From: an uncultured Lachnospiraceae bacterium
GTDB lineage: Bacteria; Bacillota; Clostridia; Lachnospirales; Lachnospiraceae
Assembly (NCBI GenBank): GCA_946623295.1
Contig: CAMOQY010000013.1
Coordinates: 1-15,346, forward strand
Direction of reading: 5' to 3'
Length of the DNA: 15,346 nt
The position numbers and the translations under genes are program-made. A model generated the notes under the pieces. It saw nothing but the letters and a program-made list of their open reading frames with translations. It was not told where the DNA came from and made no database searches. This document shows, piece after piece, positions 1-6,772 of this stretch; the stretch's first letter is position 1, and every line of letters starts with the position of its first letter.

Positions 1-534
1 AGTATCGAGCTCGAGGCAAAGACCATGGGCATCATAGGTCTCGGACGTATCGGGCAGGTCACGTCGCGCGTGGCGCAGGCTTTCGGCATGAAGGTCCTGG
101 CTTACGATCAGTATCAGAATCCGGCTCTTGTAAACGAGAACTGCCATTATACGGATCTGGACAGCCTGCTGGCAGGCTCGGACGTGATCGCGCTGCACTG
201 CCCGCTTTTCCCGGAGACTGAGAACATCATAAATAAAGACACCATCGCAAAGATGAAGGACGGTGTGATCCTGATCAACAACAGCCGCGGAGCGCTCGTG
301 GTCGAGGAGGATCTGGCCGATGCGCTTCGCTCCGGCAAGGTGTACGCCGCGGGACTTGACGCGGTGAGAAATGAGCCCATAGCGGCGGATAATCCCCTGC
401 TTTCGGCCCCGAACGTTTACTTTACTCCGCACATCAGCTGGGCGGCGCTGGAGTGCCGCCAGCGGCTCGTAGACTACTCGCTCGACAACCTCAGAGCCTG
501 GCTCGCCGGAGACGAGAAGAATATAGTTAATTGA
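1..534 (+). CDS. D-2-hydroxyacid dehydrogenase (glycerate dehydrogenase/hydroxypyruvate reductase-like), 3' part
   Basis: NAD(P)-dependent reduction of a 2-keto acid to a D-2-hydroxy acid, or the reverse. The frame is open from base 1 and the coding sequence starts upstream of the window; an internal Met at 25 is not the start, because the codons before it already read as family sequence. Visible are the Rossmann motif GLGRIG (codons from 37), the catalytic Arg in NNSRG (codon 286-288), the catalytic Glu in NEP (373-375) and the catalytic His in TPHISWA (430-432), so the R-E-H triad is complete. The ending TPHISWAALECRQRL resembles the HprA/glycerate dehydrogenase branch more than SerA, and no ACT regulatory domain follows. 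About the first 130-140 residues (substrate-domain part) are missing. Two stop codons in tandem (532-537) end it. The exact substrate is not determinable. Confidence 0.9.
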   Translation, partial: SIELEAKTMGIIGLGRIGQVTSRVAQAFGMKVLAYDQYQNPALVNENCHYTDLDSLLAGSDVIALHCPLFPETENIINKDTIAKMKDGVILINNSRGALVVEEDLADALRSGKVYAAGLDAVRNEPIAADNPLLSAPNVYFTPHISWAALECRQRLVDYSLDNLRAWLAGDEKNIVN

Positions 535-545
535 TAGAATGGAAG

Positions 546-688
546 AGAAATACTGCAAGTTACCTCAAGGCGGTACTCTGAGGCCGCCGGTGCTTAGCGA
601 ATTCGAGCGGCAGCGATGAATGAGCTTAGCATCCGCTGCGTGACGAAGGTAGCGAAAGCGTGCCGCCGGAGGTACTTGCAGTATTTCT
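546..688. repeat. Palindromic intergenic element (REP/MITE-like or structured RNA) with ~25-bp interrupted terminal stem
   Basis: A non-coding block lies between the dehydrogenase stop and the reductase start. Its ends are inverted: 546-560 (agaaatactgcaagt) is perfectly complementary to 674-688. The pairing continues with 562-566/669-673 (one T bulge) and 569-573/663-667, giving about 25 paired bases. Inside there is a second hairpin, 610-618 with 630-639 (GCAGC-GATG against CATC-C-GCTGC), a competing hairpin 569-573/584-588, and the heptamer GCTTAGC twice (592-598, 624-630). It carries no credible ORF. The extreme symmetry suggests a dispersed palindromic repeat, or a folded RNA that acts as a processing or attenuation site in the operon mRNA. 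The U-rich right arm (tatttctt) could also give partial termination. Only one copy lies in this window, so 'repeat' is inference. Confidence 0.65.
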
Positions 689-707
689 TGGAAAACAGGA
701 GAAACAT

Positions 708-1703
708 ATGAAATATTCAGCTGTCAAGGGACTTGAAAAGAAAGTATCCAAGCTCGTCTTCGGCACAGCCACCCCGGCCCTTTTTGCCGCGGTCGCGCCT
801 GGCGCGGGCGAAGCGGAGAAGGCGGCGGCTTTTAAGCTGCTGGATATGGCTTACGACGCAGGGATCAATACGTTTGACTGCGCCGCGCATTACGGCGAGG
901 AGATCCTCGGGATGTGGATGGAGGAGCGCGGTATCAGAGATAACTGCGCGGTCATCACCAAGTGCGCCCATCCCAACAAATGGCGCACGAGGGTGAACGA
1001 TTTTGACATGCTCTCGGACGCGCATGATTCGCTTGCAAAGCTGCGCACCGGCTGTATAGACATATACATGCTGCACAGGGACGACCGCAGCGTGCCCGCG
1101 GGGATCATAGTGGAGACGATGAACCGCCTCCATGACGAGGGAAAAATAAAAGTTTTCGGCGGCTCAAACTGGACTCACCAGAGGATAGAGGAGGCAAACG
1201 AATACGCTGACAAGCACGGCCTCGTGCCTTTTACCGTATCCAGTCCGAACTTCGGTCTGGCGGAGCAGGTGGAGGATCCGTGGAGATGCGACGCGCCTCT
1301 CGGTGACGGCTGCGTGACCATTTCCGGACCGGAAAATGCGGACGCCCGCAGGTGGTACGCTTCCCGCGACATAGCGGTCTTTGCTTATTCAAGCCTTGCG
1401 AGAGGGTTCTTCTCGGGCGCGTTTACAAGCGATCATCCCGACGACGCCAAAAAGATCATGGACGGCCCCGGACTTACCGGGTATTTCTGCGAGAGCAATC
1501 TTGAGAGGCTTCGCAGATGCGAGCAGCTCGCCGGAGAAAAGAAAGTCAGCGTGCCGCAGATCGCGCTTGCGTGGATCTTTAACCAGAAGTTTGACGTCTT
1601 TGCGCTTTCGAGTCCCGTTACCCGCGAGCAGATCGATCAGAACGTCCGGGCTCTCGATATTGTTTTGACGGAAGATGAGAGAGCGTGGCTGAATCTGGAG
1701 TGA
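708..1703 (+). CDS. Aldo/keto reductase
   Basis: NAD(P)H-dependent oxidoreductase of the AKR superfamily, a cytosolic TIM barrel that reduces sugar or small aldehydes and ketones. The protein has 331 residues, normal for the family. The catalytic tetrad is visible: D57 and Y62 (FDCAAHYG), K85 (ITKCAHP) and H123 (YMLHRDD). GGSNWTHQRIEEA (151-163) and the later AYSSLARG match the cofactor-binding strands. The ATG at 708 is chosen because AGGAG ends 7 nt before it and the N-terminus then starts at the usual first strand; an in-frame GTG at 660 lies inside the palindromic element and would add an unrelated leader. The gene is followed after 5 nt by the MBL-fold gene, so they are surely co-transcribed. 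The substrate is unknown. Reduction of a sugar-derived aldehyde such as lactaldehyde is possible but only inferred from context. Confidence 0.9.
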   Translation: MKYSAVKGLEKKVSKLVFGTATPALFAAVAPGAGEAEKAAAFKLLDMAYDAGINTFDCAAHYGEEILGMWMEERGIRDNCAVITKCAHPNKWRTRVNDFDMLSDAHDSLAKLRTGCIDIYMLHRDDRSVPAGIIVETMNRLHDEGKIKVFGGSNWTHQRIEEANEYADKHGLVPFTVSSPNFGLAEQVEDPWRCDAPLGDGCVTISGPENADARRWYASRDIAVFAYSSLARGFFSGAFTSDHPDDAKKIMDGPGLTGYFCESNLERLRRCEQLAGEKKVSVPQIALAWIFNQKFDVFALSSPVTREQIDQNVRALDIVLTEDERAWLNLE

Positions 1704-1708
1704 AGTAT

Positions 1709-2512
1709 ATGAAAAAACTGCCTTGGGAGGGGCCTTTTCCGCCCTTCCGGATCTTCGGAAATCTGTACTTTGTCGGGACCGTTCCCGCATCTACTCACGT
1801 GGTGGACACGGGAGAGGGACTGATCCTTTTTGACAGCGGTTTTCAGCAGACGCTGTATCTCGTGATAGACGGGATGCACAGGCTGGGACTGGATCCGATG
1901 GATCTGAAATACATTTTCGATACGCACGGACACATCGATCATCTCGGCGCGACGAGGGCGCTGGCAGAGATGACAGGCGCGAAGACGGTGCTCGGCAGGG
2001 CAGACCGCGACTATGCGAACGGTACGCTGGATCTGACGTATGCCAGGGAGCTCGGAATGGAGTACAAAGAGACCTTCGAACCTGATATACTGTGGGATGG
2101 GGGCGAAAGTCTGACCATAGGCAATACGACGGTGACGTGCATGGCGACGCCGGGACATACGCCCGGAGCGCTTTCGTACTTTTTCCCGGTGACGGACGGG
2201 GTAAAGACGTACCGCGCCTGTCTGCACGGCGGCATGGGGATCAATACCATGAGCCGGAAGTATCTGGAAAAATACGGACTGCCCTTCTCGTGCCGTGAGG
2301 ATTTCAAGGAGGGTATGATGAGGCTGAGCAGGGAACCTGTCGACATCTTCCTCGGAAATCATATGCAGCACAATCACACCCCGGAGAGGTATAAGGAAGT
2401 TATGGCCGGAAACGCAGAGGCTTTCGTCCATCCGGGCGAGTCGTCGGAGTACGCGCTCTGGGCCATAAAGAATCTGGAAAATATGGAGCAAGAGGAACAA
2501 AACTGTGAGTGA
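1709..2512 (+). CDS. Metallo-beta-lactamase-fold hydrolase (subclass B3-like)
   Basis: Probable zinc hydrolase, 267 residues. The signature HxHxDH is at 73-78 (THGHIDH), the second-shell metal His at H150 (TPGHTPG) and the last His at H218 (GNHMQHN). The N-terminal pattern ASTHVVDTGEGLILFDSG is like subclass B3 enzymes and their non-lactamase relatives. There is no signal peptide, whereas true beta-lactamases are exported; inside a sugar operon a cytosolic role on a lactone, ester or phospho-sugar is more likely. Start: an in-frame GTG at 1685 exists, but the ATG at 1709 has GGAG 8 nt upstream and begins 5 nt after the reductase stop, so it is preferred. The stop overlaps the next start by 8 nt, which implies translational coupling to the YesL gene. 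The substrate is not readable from sequence. Confidence 0.85.
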   Translation: MKKLPWEGPFPPFRIFGNLYFVGTVPASTHVVDTGEGLILFDSGFQQTLYLVIDGMHRLGLDPMDLKYIFDTHGHIDHLGATRALAEMTGAKTVLGRADRDYANGTLDLTYARELGMEYKETFEPDILWDGGESLTIGNTTVTCMATPGHTPGALSYFFPVTDGVKTYRACLHGGMGINTMSRKYLEKYGLPFSCREDFKEGMMRLSREPVDIFLGNHMQHNHTPERYKEVMAGNAEAFVHPGESSEYALWAIKNLENMEQEEQNCE

Positions 2513-3227
2513 AAACGAGGGCGGCGGCTTTCTCTTCGGAAGGGGAAGCAGATTTGCGGAGTTTGCCACAAAGCTGTCCGAACTCATGTGGCTGAATCTG
2601 CTGACTATCGTATGCAGCATCCCGGTGATCACACTGGGTGCTGCTTTTTGCGCCATGCACAGAGTTCTCGTACAGATATACCGGGATGAGGAAAAGGGGA
2701 TCACAAAGGCGTATTTCAATTCGTTTAAGGAGAATTTCCCTCAGGCGACGAAGATCTGGCTGCTGTACGTCCTTTACTTCGGGGTGCTGCTCGTGGACGA
2801 TTTTGCTCTGCGCGCGCTTAAGGATCCGACCATACAGTATCTGCGGATACTCGTGCCGCTGCTCTCGATCCTCGGAATACTCAGCCTGCAGTGGTTTTTC
2901 GTGATGCAGTCCAGGTATGATCTCGGGATGAAGGATACGATAGTCTACTCCTTTACGCGGATCATAGCTTTTCCTCTGAGAACGATAGTCATGGGTTTTT
3001 CGCTCATCGCTCCGCTGATCGTGGCGGCGCTTTTTCCGATCTCGCTGATCGTAATGCTCCTGATCGGTCTGAGCGGTGGCGGTCTGCTGGCGGTCTGCGC
3101 GTATAACGGCGCGCTGAAAGTGATGGAGGATGATTCCGGAGCGGAGACCGGCGCCGCGCCTGACGGCGAAGCCGGGGAGAACAAAGAGCAGCGCGGATCA
3201 GAAAACGGAGATACGGATGGACATTAA
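2505..3227 (+). CDS. YesL/DUF624 family membrane protein
   Basis: Integral membrane protein of 240 residues. Hydrophobic segments lie at about 27-51, 83-103, 111-134 and a long stretch 152-205 that can hold two helices. The pattern LMWLNLLTIVCSIPVITLGAA near the N-terminus is typical of the YesL (DUF624) family, whose members usually lie beside ABC sugar importers and pectin or rhamnogalacturonan genes; the molecular function is unknown. The hydrophilic tail (206-240) is acidic, Gly/Glu-rich and probably disordered. The start codon is GTG at 2505 with AGAGGA 8 nt upstream, overlapping the preceding stop by 8 nt. The 3' end overlaps the GH3 start by 11 nt. No transporter subunit lies in the window, so its usual partner, if any, is elsewhere. 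Confidence 0.85.
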   Translation: MSENEGGGFLFGRGSRFAEFATKLSELMWLNLLTIVCSIPVITLGAAFCAMHRVLVQIYRDEEKGITKAYFNSFKENFPQATKIWLLYVLYFGVLLVDDFALRALKDPTIQYLRILVPLLSILGILSLQWFFVMQSRYDLGMKDTIVYSFTRIIAFPLRTIVMGFSLIAPLIVAALFPISLIVMLLIGLSGGGLLAVCAYNGALKVMEDDSGAETGAAPDGEAGENKEQRGSENGDTDGH

Positions 3228-5358
3228 TGCTTTACTTAAGAAAATGACGCTGCGCCAGAAGATCGGCCAGCTTACACAGTATAACGCCGCGCTATTTACT
3301 GACAGCGAAGCGACGGTGACGGGACCCGCAAAGAAGCTGGGACTGTCGCCCGAGGATCTGAAGACGGTGGGAAGCGTGCTGAATTTCTCCGGGCCGGCCG
3401 AGATGAAACGGATCCAGGACGAACATCTTGCGGCCGATCCCTGCGGGATCCCGATGGTCTTTATGATGGACGTGATACATGGCTACCGGACGGTATATCC
3501 GATACCGCTTGCAATGGCCTGCTCTTTTGATCCGGAGCTTGCGCGGGAATGCGCGCGTATGGCCGCGAGAGAGGCGTCGGCGTCGGGCGTGCAGGTGGAT
3601 TTTGCGCCGATGGTCGACTACGTAAAGGACGCCAGATGGGGCCGCGTTATGGAATCCTCGGGCGAGGAGCCTCTGCTTTCCGGAATCATGGGGGCAGCGC
3701 AGGTGAGCGGCTATCGCGGAGAGGGCATAGACAGACCCGATTCGATGGCGGCCTGCGTGAAGCATTTCGCCGCGTACGGGATGGCCGAGGCGGGGCGCGA
3801 CTATAACCAGTCCGACTGCTCGGAGAGGGAACTGCGCGAGCACTGCCTGCCTGCGTACAAGGCCTGTCTGGACGCCGGAGCGAAGCTCGTGATGCCTTCG
3901 TTCCAGTCGATGAACGGCGTGCCCTCCACCGTAAATCCGCTCCTGTACCGCGTGCTGCGCGGCGAATGGGGCTATGACGGTGTGGTGATAAGCGATTATA
4001 ACGCGATCGGGGAACTGAAAAAACACGGCGTGGCGGAGGATGAAAAGCAGGCTGCGGAGCTTGCTTTCAGCCATGAATGCGACGTGGAGATGTGTTCTGC
4101 GGCGTATTTCCATTCGCTGGAGGAGCTGCTTGCCGAGGGAAAAGTCACAGAGGAGCAGATCGACCGCGCCGTGCTGCGTGTGCTGAGGCTTAAGGAAGAA
4201 CTGGGACTTTTTGAGGATCCGTACCACGGAGCCGACGAGGAGAGGGCGCAGAGCCTGTATCTGTGCGGAGAGCATCGCGCTCTCGCGCGCCGCGCGGCAG
4301 AGGAAGCTGCCGTGCTGCTCAAAAACGACGGCCTGCTTCCTTTTGATGAAGGTATAAAAAAGATCGCGGTCATAGGACCCTTTGCCGATGAACACGGTAT
4401 CAACGGTTCGTGGAGCTGCAGGGGCAGGGACGAGGATACGGTCACTGTCAGGCAGGGGCTGAGTAAGCTGCTCGGAGAGGACAGAGTGATATATGCGCCG
4501 GGCTGCGAGGCTGCGGGCGGCTGCGAGTGGTTTGATGAGGCCGTGGAAGCCGCCGGGGAGGCTGAGGCAGTGGTACTGTGTCTCGGTGAGCCGCAGGGCT
4601 ACAGCGGCGAGGGAAATTGCCGCACGGATATAGGTCTGCCGGGGATGCAGAGCGAGCTGGCACGGCGGGTGATCGCGGCCAATCCCAATACCGCTGTGCT
4701 GATCTTTTCCGGAAGGCCGCTGGCGATACCGGAGATAGATGAGATCGCTCCGGCGATCATGCAGCTCTGGTTCCCCGGGACCGAGGGAGGAAACGCCGCG
4801 GCAGACCTGCTCTTTGGCAGGGCAAACCCGTCGGGCAGGCTCGCGATGAGCTTTCCGCGCAGCGTCGGGCAGTGCCCGGTATATTATGACCGTACGTCTA
4901 CGGGCAGGCCCCATTTTACGGACAGGGCAGAGCACCGCGGCTACGCGTCGGACTATATAGACTGCGCCGTGCTCCCGCTCTATTCGTTCGGGCACGGGCT
5001 GTCGTATTCGGAGTTTGAATATGAGGAGATGACCCTGTCGTCGCATGAGCTGAAAAGCGGCGGCGCCATAGAAGTAAACGTGCGCATCAGAAATAACGGC
5101 CGTGCAGGCAGTGAGGTCGTACAGCTTTACATGCGCGATATCGCCGCCTCCTGCACGAGGCCCGTGCAGAAGCTCATCGCTTTTGAAAAAGTGCATTTTG
5201 AAGCAGGCGGGGAGCGCACCGTCACCTTCCGCGTGACGGAGGAAATGCTCGGCTTCTGGAATTCTGATATGGAATTCGTCACGGAGAAAGGCGATTTTGA
5301 ACTGATGATCGGATACGCGGATCACTTTGTCCTGAGGGACAGGTTCAGATATGTATAG
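3217..5358 (+). CDS. Glycoside hydrolase family 3 beta-glycosidase (BglX-like), cytoplasmic
   Basis: Exo-acting hydrolase that removes beta-linked glucose or xylose from the non-reducing end of oligosaccharides. It has 713 residues with the full BglX layout: a GH3 N-terminal barrel (about 1-330; KIGQL near the start, KHFAAYG at 182-188, nucleophile D260 in VVISDYNAI), an alpha/beta sandwich domain (about 360-580; GE at 457-458 and SGEG at 463-466, a region that supplies the acid/base Glu in related enzymes, then FPGTEGGNAAADLLFG), and a fibronectin III-like C-terminal domain (GSEVVQLYMRD). There is no signal peptide, unlike periplasmic BglX, so it should act on imported oligosaccharides. The ATG at 3217 (GGAG 6 nt upstream) is chosen; the open frame extends further back, but only through YesL coding sequence. 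Substrate sugar (Glc or Xyl) cannot be told apart here. Confidence 0.93.
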   Translation: MDINALLKKMTLRQKIGQLTQYNAALFTDSEATVTGPAKKLGLSPEDLKTVGSVLNFSGPAEMKRIQDEHLAADPCGIPMVFMMDVIHGYRTVYPIPLAMACSFDPELARECARMAAREASASGVQVDFAPMVDYVKDARWGRVMESSGEEPLLSGIMGAAQVSGYRGEGIDRPDSMAACVKHFAAYGMAEAGRDYNQSDCSERELREHCLPAYKACLDAGAKLVMPSFQSMNGVPSTVNPLLYRVLRGEWGYDGVVISDYNAIGELKKHGVAEDEKQAAELAFSHECDVEMCSAAYFHSLEELLAEGKVTEEQIDRAVLRVLRLKEELGLFEDPYHGADEERAQSLYLCGEHRALARRAAEEAAVLLKNDGLLPFDEGIKKIAVIGPFADEHGINGSWSCRGRDEDTVTVRQGLSKLLGEDRVIYAPGCEAAGGCEWFDEAVEAAGEAEAVVLCLGEPQGYSGEGNCRTDIGLPGMQSELARRVIAANPNTAVLIFSGRPLAIPEIDEIAPAIMQLWFPGTEGGNAAADLLFGRANPSGRLAMSFPRSVGQCPVYYDRTSTGRPHFTDRAEHRGYASDYIDCAVLPLYSFGHGLSYSEFEYEEMTLSSHELKSGGAIEVNVRIRNNGRAGSEVVQLYMRDIAASCTRPVQKLIAFEKVHFEAGGERTVTFRVTEEMLGFWNSDMEFVTEKGDFELMIGYADHFVLRDRFRYV

Positions 5359-5372
5359 GTGAACGTGGAAAT

Positions 5373-6740
5373 ATGGAAAAGCTTGTGATATCGGTTACGG
5401 AAACGGGCGCTGTGCCCGGAAGCGACACTGTGCAGACCGAAGCGCTGCAGAGAGCGCTGGATGAGGTCTGGCGCCGCGGCGGCGGAGTCGTCGAGGTGCC
5501 TGCGGGCAGGTATCTTACGGGAGGTCTGCGCCTGAGATCACGCACTACTTTGCATCTGCAGGCGGGAGCGGTCCTTCAGGGCGTGAGAGATCCGGAGAGC
5601 TATACCGGTATCGCAGGCGACGTGCTGGAACCTCTGCCGGAAAAGTGTCTGACAGATAAGTGCTGGGAGCCGTTTGTAAAGGGAGTGGAGCGCTGCTACG
5701 ATTTCATGAGAAAACCCGGCGGACGCTGGGGCGACGCGATCATCCGCGCGGTATCGGCGGAGGATGTGGCGATCACAGGGGAGCCCGGATCGGTGATAGA
5801 CGGCTCGGACTGCTATGATCCGAAGGGCGAGGAGAGCTACCGCGGTCCTCACGGCATCAGCATGCATCACTGTAAGGGCGTGACGCTGCGCGGTTATACT
5901 ATACAGAATACCGGAAACTGGGCGCACTGCATATTTGATACGGACGGGATCGAAATGGAAAAGGTGACGGTCCTGGCCGGGCACGACGGCATACACTGCA
6001 CGAGCTGCAGCCATATCCATATCGCAGACAGCGGGTTTTATACGGGCGATGACTGTATCGCCGGTTTTGCAAATACCGATACTCTGGTGGAGCGCTGCAT
6101 CTGCAATACCGCCTGCTCCGGGATGAGATTCGGAGGGACGCGGGTCCTCGTCAGGGATTGCAGGTTTTTCGGACCGGCGAGGTACTTTTTCCGCGGGAGC
6201 CTGAGCCTGGAAGAAAAGATAAACGGGGCCGAGGCGCACCGGCCGCACCGCACGAACATGCTCTCGGTCTTTACCTACTATGCTGATTATTCCGTGGATA
6301 TCCCGGAGCGCCCGGGGGAGATCCTGATAAAGAACTGCACGGTGGAAAACGTGGATCGTTTTCTGCATTTCAATTTCTCGGGGAATGAGCGCTGGCAGTC
6401 GCACAGGCCGCTTGCGTCCATCGCTTTTGAGGATATCGATGCGGATGGGATCGGTATGCCGCTTACCGCCTACGGCAGCGCGGACGATCCCCTTGAACTT
6501 GCTATGCGCCGTGTAAAGGTCAGCTTCCGCGAGGATGTCAGCGGGACGGCTTTTCTGCATACGGCAAATTACAGAAAGATCACGCTTGAGGACGTCACGG
6601 TCAGCGGACTTTCGGACGCGCCGCTGATCAAGTCCTGGTCGCGCGGAGGGCAGATCGTCCTGGACCGCGTAGACTGCGGTCTGCCAAAAGAACGGCTCGT
6701 GGAGTATACCGACGAACCGTTCAAATGTAAGGCTTTTTGA
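5373..6740 (+). CDS. GH28-like right-handed parallel beta-helix protein (polygalacturonase-like)
   Basis: Pectin-lyase-fold protein, 455 residues. The N-terminus (GAVPGSDTVQTEALQRALD, then GGGVVEVPAGRYLTGGLRLRS) is the standard opening of GH28 polygalacturonase-like enzymes. The core 203-255 aligns with the GH28 active site: D205 (GHDGIH, equivalent to NTDG), D226 and D227 (TGDDC). The usual HG histidine, 22 residues after the second Asp, is Ser249 here (CSGMRFGG), and I see no clear RxK motif, so substrate or mechanism may differ from classical endo-polygalacturonase. There is no signal peptide; it is probably a cytosolic exo-acting or oligosaccharide enzyme. It starts 14 nt after the GH3 stop; the Shine-Dalgarno is weak (GTGGAA, or AGGTGA overlapping the GH3 stop), suggesting translation depends on the upstream gene. 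It is the last gene of the unit. Confidence 0.8.
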   Translation: MEKLVISVTETGAVPGSDTVQTEALQRALDEVWRRGGGVVEVPAGRYLTGGLRLRSRTTLHLQAGAVLQGVRDPESYTGIAGDVLEPLPEKCLTDKCWEPFVKGVERCYDFMRKPGGRWGDAIIRAVSAEDVAITGEPGSVIDGSDCYDPKGEESYRGPHGISMHHCKGVTLRGYTIQNTGNWAHCIFDTDGIEMEKVTVLAGHDGIHCTSCSHIHIADSGFYTGDDCIAGFANTDTLVERCICNTACSGMRFGGTRVLVRDCRFFGPARYFFRGSLSLEEKINGAEAHRPHRTNMLSVFTYYADYSVDIPERPGEILIKNCTVENVDRFLHFNFSGNERWQSHRPLASIAFEDIDADGIGMPLTAYGSADDPLELAMRRVKVSFREDVSGTAFLHTANYRKITLEDVTVSGLSDAPLIKSWSRGGQIVLDRVDCGLPKERLVEYTDEPFKCKAF

Positions 6741-6772
6741 TCGTCTGATAGAGCCGCGCTATACGTTGCTCG

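Noticed and set aside
660..707. GTG at 660 as an upstream start for the aldo/keto reductase
   Set aside because: It lies inside the palindromic element and has no suitable ribosome site, whereas the ATG at 708 has AGGAG at good spacing.
3292..5325. 677-codon open frame on the minus strand, antisense to the GH3 gene
   Set aside because: The plus strand has unmistakable GH3 domains throughout. The antisense frame shows no motif, is unusually rich in Arg and His, and arises from GC-biased codon use. Similar shadows at 1637-2719, 5538-6560, 7118-7834 and 8144-9226 were dropped for the same reason.
6741..6772. Bidirectional terminator between the convergent genes
   Set aside because: Only a weak interrupted stem (ATAG...CTAT at about 6749-6763) is visible and the T-rich run that follows is coding sequence of the minus-strand gene. 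Not strong enough to annotate.
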